Source of the DNA: a bacterium
GTDB taxonomy: Bacteria > Chloroflexota > Dormibacteria > Aeolococcales > Bog-877
DNA: 56,831 bases
Direction of reading: 5' to 3'
Assembly: GCA_021816695.1 (NCBI GenBank)
Contig: JAKAXE010000007.1
Coordinates: forward strand, 1-56,831
Shown: piece by piece, positions 1 through 8,300 of the stretch
How the letters are laid out: every line of letters begins with the position of its first letter
Position numbering within the stretch: position 1 is the first letter of the stretch
The notes under the pieces: model-generated
Seen by the model: the letters and a program-made list of their open reading frames with translations, nothing else
Told to the model about the DNA's origin: nothing
The model's database searches: none
Position numbers and translations under genes: made by a program

Positions 1-207
1 GCGCGATAGTCCATGTGGGCCGGCGACCCCTATGGGCTCCGGCAGCATGGCTTCCCCGAGATGAGGGTGGGCGACCTGCTGGATGACCCGCTGCGCGAGC
101 GGGCCCGGGCCGCGGCGGAGGCGGTGCTCAAGGCGGACCCGGAGCTGACCGATCCCATCCTGCGGCGGGGGATCCGGGACTACCGGGTGGTCTTCGAGTT
201 CGACTGA
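1..207 (+). CDS. recG: ATP-dependent DNA helicase RecG, C-terminal fragment
   Basis: The readable product is the last ~65 residues of a RecG-like branch-migration helicase, which unwinds stalled forks and Holliday junctions. The piece GDPYGLRQHGFPEMRVGDLL matches the RecG motif that follows LRLRGPG (family consensus G-x-x-x-G-x-RQ-x-G-x-P-x-x-x-x-x-DL), and the rest is the usual helical C-terminus ending in VVFEFD. An in-frame TAG lies at 7-9, just before this motif, and the expected LRGPG residues are not in this frame; shifting by one base near 20 partly restores a GP. The gene is therefore cut by the window edge, and may also carry a frameshift or sequencing error. The recG-rsmD-coaD order is common in bacteria and supports the call. 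Only the C-terminus can be judged. Confidence 0.7.
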
Positions 208-236
208 GGGGCGACTCCCCGGGTGCCCGGGATGCC

Positions 237-920
237 ATGCTATGCGAGTTGGCAACCTACCAGCGGACCCCTGCCTCCACGGAGTCCGGCCCGCCCCCGG
301 GTCGGGGGCCGACCCGTCCGGAGCGGCGCCGCCTGAAGCCGGTCCGGGGAGCGCGGCTCACCGGTGGGGAGGCGGCCGGGCGCTGGTTGCTGACCGTCGA
401 GGAACCCGACCTGCGGGCGACCGCGGGGGTGGCTCGTGGTGCGCTCTTCAACATCCTCGGCGACCGGGTTTACGGCATGCGGGTGGTGGATCTCTGCGCC
501 GGAGTGGGGACGTTGGGTATCGAGGCCCTCTCCCGCGGTGCCGCCCAGGCCACGTTCGTGGAGGTGCGGTCGGCGCGGGCCCAGCTGATCGCCCGCAACT
601 GTGAGAGCCTGGGCTTCTCCGATCGGGCTGAGGTGGTGACCGAGGACGCCGACGGCTGGGTGCGCCGTCGGGGCGACATCTTGGCGCGCGCGCAGCTGGT
701 GCTGGCGGACCCCCCATACGCAGCGCCGGGGCCAGAGCTGCTGGTGCGGCTCTTGGCCCAGGTGACTCGGCTGGCCGTAGAGCTCCCCGCCTGGGACCCC
801 ACGGTGGTCATGGAGCACCATCGGGATCTGGTGCTGGAAGATGCTCCCGGGGCGTTAAATTGCGTGCGGGTCGCCCGCTACGGCACCACCGTGCTCTCCT
901 TCTACCGGAGGTCCACATGA
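237..920 (+). CDS. rsmD: 16S rRNA (guanine(966)-N2)-methyltransferase RsmD
   Basis: RsmD methylates G966 of 16S rRNA in the assembling 30S subunit, using S-adenosylmethionine. The product carries the SAM-binding motif I (VVDLCAGVGTLGIEALSRGA) and the catalytic DPPY motif (LVLADPPY). The normally conserved TRPTxDRVREALFNIL segment appears in degenerate form as LRATAGVARGALFNIL. The first ~35 residues are Pro/Arg-rich and extend beyond the usual RsmD start, so the ATG used here may be too far upstream; no ATG or GTG sits exactly where homologues begin (before GARLTGGEAAGR). It overlaps coaD by 4 nt (ATGA), so the two are probably co-translated. Confidence 0.88.
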   Translation: MLCELATYQRTPASTESGPPPGRGPTRPERRRLKPVRGARLTGGEAAGRWLLTVEEPDLRATAGVARGALFNILGDRVYGMRVVDLCAGVGTLGIEALSRGAAQATFVEVRSARAQLIARNCESLGFSDRAEVVTEDADGWVRRRGDILARAQLVLADPPYAAPGPELLVRLLAQVTRLAVELPAWDPTVVMEHHRDLVLEDAPGALNCVRVARYGTTVLSFYRRST

Positions 921-1429
921 CCACTGCCGTTTATCCCGGGAGCTTTGATCCCATCCACGAGGGGCATCTGGACGTGATCAAGCGGGCCCGGATGATCTTC
1001 GACCGGGTGGTGGTGGGGGTGCTGGACAACACCGCCAAGAGCTGCCTTTTCACGGCCGCCGAGCGGGCCCAGATGGTGCGTGATAGCCTCGGCCCCGAGA
1101 GCGACGTGGCGGTTGCCCACTTCTCCGGGTTGGCCGTGGAGTTCGCCATAAGCCAGGGGGCGGCGGTGATCGTGCGCGGCCTCCGAGCGGTCTCGGACCT
1201 GGATAGCGAGTTTCAGATGGCGCTTATGAACCGCCGCCTGGAGCCCAGGGTGCACACCGTTTTCCTGACCACCAGCTTTGCCAACGTGTATCTCAGCTCG
1301 TCGCTGATAAAGGATGTCTGTGCCCACGGTGGGGGCGTTCAGGGGCTGGTTCCGGCGCCGGTCGAGGTTGCGCTCCGCCAGCGGCTGGACAGGCCCGGCC
1401 CCCGCCCGAGAGCGGAGGAGGAAGCATGA
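917..1429 (+). CDS. coaD: Phosphopantetheine adenylyltransferase
   Basis: CoaD catalyses the penultimate step of coenzyme A synthesis, transferring AMP from ATP to 4'-phosphopantetheine to give dephospho-CoA. The 170-residue length is typical. The nucleotidyltransferase motif PGSFDPIHEGH places the HxGH-type histidines at residues 14 and 17, and the C-terminal ISSSxIK-like signature is present as LSSSLIKDV. The ATG at 917 is preceded by CCGGAGG at 905-911 and overlaps the rsmD stop. A longer in-frame start at 860 lies inside rsmD and is unlikely. The gene overlaps the next by 4 nt. Confidence 0.96.
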   Translation: MTTAVYPGSFDPIHEGHLDVIKRARMIFDRVVVGVLDNTAKSCLFTAAERAQMVRDSLGPESDVAVAHFSGLAVEFAISQGAAVIVRGLRAVSDLDSEFQMALMNRRLEPRVHTVFLTTSFANVYLSSSLIKDVCAHGGGVQGLVPAPVEVALRQRLDRPGPRPRAEEEA

Positions 1430-1953
1430 GCGACGACCAAGACGAATTCGGAGTGGAGAGCGAGCGAGTCTCGATCTTCGACGTACTCGATCAGCTGGAG
1501 GCGCTGGTGAACCAGAGCCGGCGGGTGCCGCTCACCCCCAATGTGGTGATCAACGAGGACGAGATCCTGGACGCCATCGACCAGATCCGGGTGGGGCTGC
1601 CCGATGAGATCAAGGAGGCCCGCCTGGTGCTGGAGACGCGGGAGGCGCGTCTGCGCGAGGCGGAGGCGCAGGCGGAGCAGACGATCCTCGCTGCCCAGGA
1701 GCGGGCCGAGCGCCTCACCGACCAGCACGAGATCACGCGCCAGGCCACCGCCGAGGCGGAGAGGCTGCTGGCGGAGGCGCGGGAACGCCACCGCAAGATG
1801 CGTAAGGATGCCGACGACTACGCCCGGGAGCGGATGGAGTCGCTGGAGACTCAGCTTTCCAGTGCGCTCAGCGAGGTGCGCCGGGGCTTGGAGACGCTGG
1901 AGTCCGGTCGGGACGGCGAGGAGAGGCCCAAGGGGCGCGGCCGGAGGCGCTGA
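1426..1953 (+). CDS. SepIVA-like coiled-coil septation protein
   Basis: This 175-residue protein is mostly coiled coil. Residues ~18-70 (DVLDQLEALV..RVPLTPNVVI..ILDAIDQIRVGLPDEIKEA..VL) align well by eye with the N-terminus of mycobacterial SepIVA (MSMEG_2416/Rv2927c), which has LDELSAIVEEARGVPMT and a VLELIDDIKDAIPGELDDA segment. The end (MRKDADDYARERMESLETQL..LSEVRRGLETL) matches SepIVA's final helix. SepIVA is a DivIVA-family factor needed for septation. The order coaD, sepIVA, rpmF, rnc resembles the actinobacterial locus, except that the DUF177/YceD gene usually before rpmF is absent. A generic annotation might be ATP synthase subunit B-like or DivIVA; the SepIVA assignment rests on motif order and neighbourhood. 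Confidence 0.68.
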   Translation: MSDDQDEFGVESERVSIFDVLDQLEALVNQSRRVPLTPNVVINEDEILDAIDQIRVGLPDEIKEARLVLETREARLREAEAQAEQTILAAQERAERLTDQHEITRQATAEAERLLAEARERHRKMRKDADDYARERMESLETQLSSALSEVRRGLETLESGRDGEERPKGRGRRR

Positions 1954-1966
1954 GCCCGCCACCTGA

Positions 1967-1972
1967 TAGACT
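1967..1972 (+). promoter_or_regulatory. Candidate -10 box (TAGACT) for rpmF
   Basis: TAGACT lies 10 nt before the rpmF ATG, in the short gap after the sepIVA-like gene, with no clear Shine-Dalgarno between it and the start. It belongs to a recurring TANNNT pattern seen at several gene starts here. No convincing -35 box was seen. Confidence 0.4.
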
Positions 1973-1982
1973 GGCGCCCGAG

Positions 1983-2159
1983 ATGGCTCTTCCGAAGGAA
2001 CGCGTGCCCAAGGCCCGCCGGGATCGGCGGCGCTCCCACCTGGCGCTGGCGGCGCCGACCCTGGCTCCATGCCCACGCTGTCGGCACCCGCGCCGCCCCC
2101 ATACGGTGTGCCCCAACTGCGGGCAGTACCGTGGACGGGAGGTCATAGCGACTGACTAG
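1983..2159 (+). CDS. rpmF: 50S ribosomal protein L32
   Basis: This small ORF encodes 58 residues beginning MALPKERVPKARRDRRRSH, close to the bL32 consensus (M-A-V-P-K-x-x-x-S-x-x-R-R-x-x-R-R-x-H). It has two zinc-ribbon pairs, CPRC at ~30-33 and CPNC at ~43-46, as in the Zn-binding form of bL32, and ends near YRGREVIATD as the family does. bL32 is a late-assembling 50S protein near the peptidyl-transferase exit region. It sits between the sepIVA-like gene and fabD, as rpmF often does beside fatty-acid genes. It is easily missed because it is so short. Confidence 0.95.
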   Translation: MALPKERVPKARRDRRRSHLALAAPTLAPCPRCRHPRRPHTVCPNCGQYRGREVIATD

Positions 2160-2180
2160 GGCCTGGTGCCAGGGGGGGGA

Positions 2181-3104
2181 ATGAAGGGCGACGCCCTGGT
2201 GTTTCCCGGCCAAGGGGCACAGGCGCCCGGGATGGGGAGGGAGCTCCTCGGCAAGGGATGCTCCCTCGACCTGATCGATGTCGCTGAAGCCGAGGGGGTG
2301 CCGCTGCGCTGGCTGCTCCTCGACGCCGATGCGGAGGACCTGCGCCAGACCGAGGCGGCGCAGCCGGCGCTCTTCTATACCGGGGTGGCCATCTTCCGGC
2401 TGCTCTCGGAGGGGGGGCTGGAGCCCGGATTCGCCGCCGGCCACAGCCTAGGGGAGTACTGCGCCCTGGTGGCTGCGGGGGCGGTGGGCCCGGAGGCGGG
2501 GATGCGGCTGGTCATCCGCCGGGCTAGGGCTATGGCCAGCGCTCCTCCGGGCACCATGGCGGCCGTCCTGGGGCTGGCGCCCCAGGTCCTGGAGGGGATC
2601 TGCGCTGAGGTCACGGCCTCCGGCGCGCTCTGCGTCCTGGCCAACGACAACAGCCCCCAGCAGCAGGTGGTGTCCGGCTCGGCGGCGGGGGTCGACGAGG
2701 TTTCCCGGAGGGCTCGCGAGGCGGGTGCCCGCCGGGTGGTGCCGCTCCAGGTGGGCGGCGCATTCCACTCTCCCCTGATGGCCGGGCCGGCCGCCGAGTT
2801 CGCGCCCGCCATCGCCGAGACCGAGATCACCGATCCCGCATTTCCCGTCGGTGCGGGGGCCCTCGGCCGGGTGGTGAGCAGTGCCGCCGAGATCCGTCGC
2901 GGGCTCGAGGTCCAGCTGGAGAGCCCGGTCCTGTGGACGGCCACAGTCCGGGCCCTGGAGGCGGCCGGGGCGCAGCGCTACCTGGAGTGCGGCGCCGGGG
3001 CCACCCTGGGACCGCTGATCAAGCGGGTGTTGGAAGTGCCGCATGTGGTCCAGGTCGACTCACCCCAGCGAGCTGCCGAGGTCGCCCGGGGAACGCTGCC
3101 ATGA
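2181..3104 (+). CDS. fabD: Malonyl-CoA:ACP transacylase
   Basis: FabD moves the malonyl group from malonyl-CoA onto acyl carrier protein, supplying the extender for type II fatty-acid synthesis. The product begins MKGDALVFPGQGAQ, has the nucleophile elbow GHSLGE with Ser89, and the catalytic His196 in GGAFHSPLM. About 307 residues is normal. The ATG is preceded by an AGGGGGGGA tract (2171-2179); a GTG five codons upstream at 2166 is an alternative with a weaker ribosome-binding site. The next gene is acpP, its substrate protein, but no fabH, fabG or fabF lies between them. Confidence 0.93.
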   Translation: MKGDALVFPGQGAQAPGMGRELLGKGCSLDLIDVAEAEGVPLRWLLLDADAEDLRQTEAAQPALFYTGVAIFRLLSEGGLEPGFAAGHSLGEYCALVAAGAVGPEAGMRLVIRRARAMASAPPGTMAAVLGLAPQVLEGICAEVTASGALCVLANDNSPQQQVVSGSAAGVDEVSRRAREAGARRVVPLQVGGAFHSPLMAGPAAEFAPAIAETEITDPAFPVGAGALGRVVSSAAEIRRGLEVQLESPVLWTATVRALEAAGAQRYLECGAGATLGPLIKRVLEVPHVVQVDSPQRAAEVARGTLP

Positions 3105-3412
3105 CCCATACAATGGCCAGCAGCTTGGGGTCCCAGATCCGTCCAGCCATCTGTACTCGGCCAGCCGGCCGGTGAAGTCCTTCGTACGCCGGCTGGTGCG
3201 TCCCGGCCGAGGCGAGGAGACCTCCCTTGCCGCCCCGACCGATTCGTCCCCCCAAGACCAGCTGGCGGTCCTGCCCGGGGAGCGGCTCAGTGGGGGCCGA
3301 GCCCGATTTGGCACAATTCCCGAGCGCGACATCGTGGAGCCGGCGCCGCAGCTGCCGGAACCAACAGAGCTGGCCAACCAGACGGCTTCCAGCCGTCCAA
3401 CGAGGGGTAGAG
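3105..3412 (+). other. 308-bp fabD-acpP intergenic region
   Basis: No gene is supported here; the open frames are extensions of acpP or rnc frames without homology. Near its start is TACAAT at 3109-3114, one mismatch from the -10 consensus but with no recognisable -35, so an acpP promoter with a long leader is possible. This is where fabH, fabG or fabF would sit in many genomes. Confidence 0.4.
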
Positions 3413-3661
3413 ATGGCAGACACGACGTGGGAAGGCTTCCAGGCGATCGTGGTGGAGCAGCTGGGCGTGGAGGCCGAGCAGGTGACTCCCGAAGCGAACT
3501 TCGTGGAGGACCTGAACGCGGACTCGCTGGACCTGGTGGAGCTGATCATGGCCTTCGAGGAGGCGTACGGGATGGAGATCCCGGACGAGGACGCGGAGAA
3601 GATCCAGACCGTGGGACAGGCCTGGGATTACGTGAGGGAGCACCTGGACCTGGCCAGCTGA
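3413..3661 (+). CDS. acpP: Acyl carrier protein
   Basis: AcpP carries growing acyl chains as thioesters on a phosphopantetheine arm. The 82-residue acidic protein has the attachment motif [10 protein letters not shown] with Ser38, and the expected flanks ([13 protein letters not shown] before, [19 protein letters not shown] after). The ATG is chosen because it gives the standard ACP length; the frame is open further upstream but has no family similarity there. It follows fabD and precedes rnc, the widespread fabD/acpP/rnc/smc neighbourhood. Confidence 0.96.
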   Translation: MADTTWEGFQAIVVEQLGVEAEQVTPEANFVEDLNADSLDLVELIMAFEEAYGMEIPDEDAEKIQTVGQAWDYVREHLDLAS

Positions 3662-3735
3662 CTTCGGTCCGGCGCCGCCGGGGAAGGACCACCCCGGAGG
3701 AGCTGGCGGCCCTGGAGGCCGAGGCGGAGAATCGG

Positions 3736-5370
3736 TTGGACGAGCTGGAACGCCGCCTGGGGTTCCGGTTCAAGCAGCGGGAGCTTCTCCGCGAGGCCAT
3801 GACCCACACCTCCTGGATCAACGAGCGCGGGGTGGCGGGGCGCGACAACGAGCGGCTCGAGTACCTCGGAGACGCGGTCCTGGAGCTTGTCGCCGGCGAG
3901 TACCTCTTCAAGCGCTTCCCCGGATACGACGAGGGACAGCTGACCCAGATCCGCTCCTCCCTGGTGAGCACGGTGGCCCTGGCCCGCCTGGGCGAGGAGC
4001 TCAGGCTGGGGGAGACCCTGCGCCTCGGCAAGGGGGCGGCGAAGTCCGGCGCGCGGCGGCTGACATCTCTGCACGCCAACGCCTTCGAGGCCCTGGTGGG
4101 CGCCACCTTCCTCGACCAGGGGTACCGTCGAGCGGGCCGCATCTTCCTTTCCCGGATCGGGGACCTGAGCGCCTGGACCGACCCCAACTTCAAGGGCCGA
4201 CTCCAGGCCGTCGCCCAGGAGAAGCTTGGCGGGCCTCCCCAGTACCGCACCGCTCCAGTGGGGCAGGATGCGCGCAGCCGGCAGTACCTCTCCCAGGTTT
4301 CCGTTGAGGGGCACGGGACGCTCGGAGAAGGCCGGGGGGGCACCAAGCAGGCCGCCGAGCAGGCGGCCGCCCGCCTCGCGCTGGAGAAGCTCATGGCTCC
4401 CGCGCCGAAGCGGCGGCGCGGTCGGGGTGCGGTCTCCCCGGCTGCGGAGACGGTGTCAACGACGACGGAGCCGACATCTCCGCCCTCGGCCCCGTCCGCG
4501 GTCCCGGTCGCCGGCGACGAGGCCGCCCAGCCCCGGCGGAGACGGCGCCGGTCCCGCCCCCGGTCGGGGGTGGAACTGCTGACGCCGGAGGTGTCGCTTG
4601 TCGAACCCAGCGGGGTCGAGCCATCCCGCATCGAAGTTACCCTAGAGGCAGCTGCCCCGGTACCGTCTGCGTCGGCGGCCCCGGTCACTGGGGACGAGCC
4701 CGGCCAGCTCCGGCGGAAGCGGCGCCGGTCGCGATCACGGTCGGCGGCTGAGATCCCGACGCTGGAGCCGGGCACGGCTCAGCTCGGCGGACCGGAGCCG
4801 TCGGGAAGCGAGGACTCCAGTGATGGCCCGGAGCCGCCCGCGTCGGTGGCGGGGGACGGGGCCAGCCAGCAACGCCGGAAGCGCCGTCGTTCCCGCTCTC
4901 GTCTGGTGGTGGAAGCCCCGGGGCCGGGACCTGAGGTGGTCCCCTCAGCGCTGCCCGGGGCGGCGGAGGGCTCAGTGCCGGGGGCCGCTGTCGAAGAGGC
5001 TCCCGGCCGCCGCCGCCACCGCCGGAGTCGATCGGGGTCCGCGACGGCCTCCCCCGCATCCTCCGAGCCGGGGGCGGAGATGGCTGCCGGCCCTACGACG
5101 ACCGCCAATCGCGTCTCGGAGGCCGCGGGAGCGGCTCCCAGCCGGCGGCGGCCACGCCGGAGCACGGCGGCCCGGTCATCCGGACCAGCAGTCGGGGATG
5201 CGCCGGGAGCCGCTCCGGAGCCGGACCCGGTCGCTTCGGCATCGGGATCCGAGGAGGTGACTCGGGAGCTCGCAGCCGGGCCTGACGGCCAGGGAGCGCC
5301 CCGCCGCACCAGGCGCGGCCACCGGGGCGGGCGGCGTCGGACCAAGGTGGTGGTCTCCGGCCCAGAATGA
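3736..5370 (+). CDS. rnc: Ribonuclease III with long Arg/Ser-rich C-terminal tail
   Basis: RNase III cleaves double-stranded RNA in rRNA maturation and mRNA turnover. The catalytic signature NERLEYLGDAVLE is at ~37-49, and the second acidic motif reads HANAFEALVGATFLD, with Asn where E. coli has Asp (a substitution also found in other lineages). A double-stranded-RNA-binding domain spans ~148-221 (DPNFKGRLQAVAQEK to KQAAEQAAARLALEKL). Unusually, ~320 further residues follow: low-complexity Pro/Ala/Glu linkers with about six Arg/Ser clusters (RRRRRRSRPRS, RRKRRRSRSRS, RRKRRRSRSR, RRRHRRSRSGS, RRRPRRS, RRTRRGHRGGRRR). E. coli RNase III has only 226 residues. The start is uncertain: TTG at 3736 with GGCGGAGA upstream, or a CTG at 3712 behind CCGGAGGAG. 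It overlaps smc by 4 nt. Confidence 0.9.
   Translation: MDELERRLGFRFKQRELLREAMTHTSWINERGVAGRDNERLEYLGDAVLELVAGEYLFKRFPGYDEGQLTQIRSSLVSTVALARLGEELRLGETLRLGKGAAKSGARRLTSLHANAFEALVGATFLDQGYRRAGRIFLSRIGDLSAWTDPNFKGRLQAVAQEKLGGPPQYRTAPVGQDARSRQYLSQVSVEGHGTLGEGRGGTKQAAEQAAARLALEKLMAPAPKRRRGRGAVSPAAETVSTTTEPTSPPSAPSAVPVAGDEAAQPRRRRRRSRPRSGVELLTPEVSLVEPSGVEPSRIEVTLEAAAPVPSASAAPVTGDEPGQLRRKRRRSRSRSAAEIPTLEPGTAQLGGPEPSGSEDSSDGPEPPASVAGDGASQQRRKRRRSRSRLVVEAPGPGPEVVPSALPGAAEGSVPGAAVEEAPGRRRHRRSRSGSATASPASSEPGAEMAAGPTTTANRVSEAAGAAPSRRRPRRSTAARSSGPAVGDAPGAAPEPDPVASASGSEEVTRELAAGPDGQGAPRRTRRGHRGGRRRTKVVVSGPE
4408..5340 (+). repeat. Imperfect Arg/Ser-cluster coding repeats in the rnc tail
   Basis: Arg-rich clusters recur at about 4408, 4528, 4705, 4867, 5005, 5137 and 5300, spaced roughly 40-60 codons apart and separated by Pro/Ala/Glu-rich linkers. 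Three linkers share an A-G-D-E/G-x-x-Q lead-in just before the Arg run. The pattern suggests internal duplication of a ~50-residue unit followed by divergence, all in one reading frame. Confidence 0.7.
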
Positions 5371-8300
5371 GGGTCACGCGCCTCCAGCTTCAGGGATTCA
5401 AGAGCTTCGCCGCGGCGACGGAGCTCGACCTCGGAGGCGGGATCACCGCCATCGTGGGGCCCAACGGGAGCGGCAAGTCCAACCTGGTGGACGCGATTCG
5501 CCTGGTCTTGGGGGGGGCCAGCGCCCGCGAGCTCCGGGGCCAGCGGCTGGACCACGTGATCTTCGCCGGCGGTGAACGGCGGGCTCCCCAGGGGATGGCC
5601 GAGGTCTCGATTACTTTCGACAACGAGGATCGGCGACTCCCCGTAGAGGACCTGGAGGTCGCCCTCAGCCGGAGGGTCTTCCGGGACGGGGGCAGTGAGT
5701 TCCGACGCAACGGGGAACGGGTGCGGCTCCGGGATGTCTACCGGCTTTTGGAGGCCACGGGCCTTGCCCAGTCGGGGTACGCCATCATCGCCCAGAACGA
5801 CATCGAGGCGATCATCCGGGCGACCCCCGCCCAACGCCGGCACCTCATCGAGGAGGCGGCCGGGGTCCGCGGCACCCAGGCGCTGCTGGACGAGAGCGCG
5901 TCTCGTATGGCCTCTCTGGACCAGTGGCTGGAGGGGTCCGGGGGCAGGCTGGCAGAGCTGTGGCCCCGGATCGAGGAGCTGCGCCTCGAGGCCCAACTGG
6001 CAGACGAGGCGTCGGCGCTGCAGGATCAGATCCGCCGGCTACGTGGAGGGCTGGAGCGGGCTGCCTGGCTGGAGGCTGTCACCGAGACTCGGCGCACGGA
6101 ACGTCAGCTTCAAGCGGCCCGTCGCGGCCTGGAGCAGGCGCGAGCCCGGGAGTCCGAGTACGCGCTGATCTACGGGCGGCAGCGAGAGGAGTTGGAGGTT
6201 CGCGAACGGCTGCGCACGGAGCACGAGCGGGCCATGGGCGAGCTGGCGGTCAGCCGCCAGCGGCTGGAGGGCGAGGCGACCAGGTGGCAGGAGCGCGCCG
6301 TCCAGGCCGCGCGGGAACGCGCGGCATCACTGCGGCTGCAGCGCGAGGCGCTCGGAGACCTCGACCAGCTCGGGCCAGGGGCGACCGAGGAAGAGAGCGA
6401 TCCCGCGCCGGGGAACGCCGACCGGCTGGGTTCTCTGGAGGCGGAGGCTCGCGAGCTGGAGGGGCGGGAGGTGGTTCTGCGGGGGGCGCTGGCGCAGGCC
6501 GAGGCCGAGGCGGCCGAGTACCGGGCGGCCCAACAGGGTGCGGAGCGAGCCATACAGCGGCTGGAGGGTCGGGTTGAGCTGCTCAACTCGCAGGGAACCC
6601 GCGCCCGCGAGGGTCTTAATGCGCTGCGGACCGCGGCCAAGGAGCTGGAGCAGCTAGTGGGGAAGGATCAGGAGGCACTCCTGGTGGCAGCTAGGGCACA
6701 GGAGGCCGCGGCCGGCCGCCTGGACAAAGAGGTCCAGGCGGAGGCCGGGGCTCGCCGCAACCGGCGCTCCCTGGAGGTGGCGCTGGAGGAGGCGGAGCGG
6801 ACGGCCCGGCAGGCGTCCGGGGAGCTCGCCGAGGCCGAGGCGCGGGCCGGCCGGCCGGGGGCCGATCGCGAGATCGCCGCCGCGGTACAGGCCGGGGAAC
6901 TAGCTCTGGCTCCCATGGCCGATGTGCTCCGGCCGCTCGCTCCAGAAGATGCTGTCGCCGTGGACGCCGCGCTCGGCGAGCTGGCGAGGGCCCTTCTGGG
7001 TGATGCGGAGGAGGCCAGGCGTGGGCTGGCGCGGCGCGGCGAAGCGGCCGAGACCGTCGTGTGGTCGGCAGCGCCGCCCCACGACCACGGAGTCAGCCCA
7101 CCGGTGGGCTGCCGCCGGCTGGTGGAGGTGGTCACCGGCGACCCTCTGGCTGTCGATGTGGTGGGCAGCCATCTCTCCCTGGTCTGCCTTGCGTCAGATC
7201 GGGGAGCCGCGGCCGCCTGGCTGGGCCTGGAGCCCCTGGGCCGGGCGGTGCTCCCGGATGGAACAGTTCTCGGCGCCGGCTGGGAGCGCACCCCGGCGCG
7301 CGGTGGGGGCGCAATAGTGCGCGCCACCACCATCCGGTCACTGCGATCGGAGAGGGCGCGCCGCGAGGAGATGGTCCGCGAGGCCGGGGCCCGGCTCGAT
7401 TGGGGGGTTGCCCAGCATCGAAGGAGTGAGGAGGCGGTGGACGGCGCTCGCGCCGAGCTGGCTGCCGCCCGGGAGGAAGTCGAAGCCCTGAGGGCCAGGG
7501 TGGCCCGGGGGGAGGCGGAGCTGGCCGATCTGGGTCGGCGGATAGAAACCATGGACGCTGAGATCTCGGGTCAGGAGCCCCAGGTCTCCGGGGCGCTGTC
7601 CGAGCTCGCCTCGGCCCGGGAGGAAGATGTGGCGGCGGGACGGGAGCGGGCCGCTGCCGAGGAACGGGCCAGGGTGGCCCAGGAGGAGCTGTCGCTCCTC
7701 CTGGGCCACCTCACCGAGGTCCGGTCCCAGGTGGCCATCCTCCGCTCCCAGTGGGCCGAGATTGAGGCCCGCCGGGAGACAAGCCTGCGTCTCCTGCGCG
7801 AGCGCCGCGCTCACCGGGATCGGCTCTCTGCGCGGGTGCTGGCCGCGTCCCAAGGCGCCCGGGACGCGGAAGCCGCGGTCGCCCACGCCCTGCGCCGCCT
7901 ATGGGCGGTTCGCGAGGAGCTCGGCCACCTGATTCGCCGGACGGTGGCCGAGGCAGGCGCCGTCGCCCAGACCTCGGCGGCTGAGGCCGATCCCCTGGCG
8001 AGGCTGGCCGAGCTGGAGAGGCGACGTGCAGAACTCATCTCGGAAGTCAGGAGGTCCGAGGATTCGCTGTCCGGGTTGGAGGAGCAGCTGGCCGAGCGGC
8101 AGGCAGCGGCGGCCCGGCTGCGCCCGGAGTTGGAGCCGCTGCCCGATGAGCAGGCGACCCGGGTAGAGGACCCCGGTCGGACAGCCCAGGAGCTCCAGCG
8201 CCTCGAGCGGCGCCTGGCCCAGCTCGGGCCGGTGAACGCCCTAGCCCCATCCCAGCTGGCCGAACTGCTGGACCGGACCGAGGATCTCCGATGGGTCCAC

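Noticed and set aside
1339-2076. Minus-strand open frame of ~245 codons over coaD, sepIVA-like and rpmF
   Set aside because: Antisense to three supported genes; Leu/Pro/Gly-rich without motifs.
3043-3735. N-terminal extension of the rnc frame through the acpP gene
   Set aside because: It overlaps acpP in another frame and has no homology; RNase III similarity begins near 3736.
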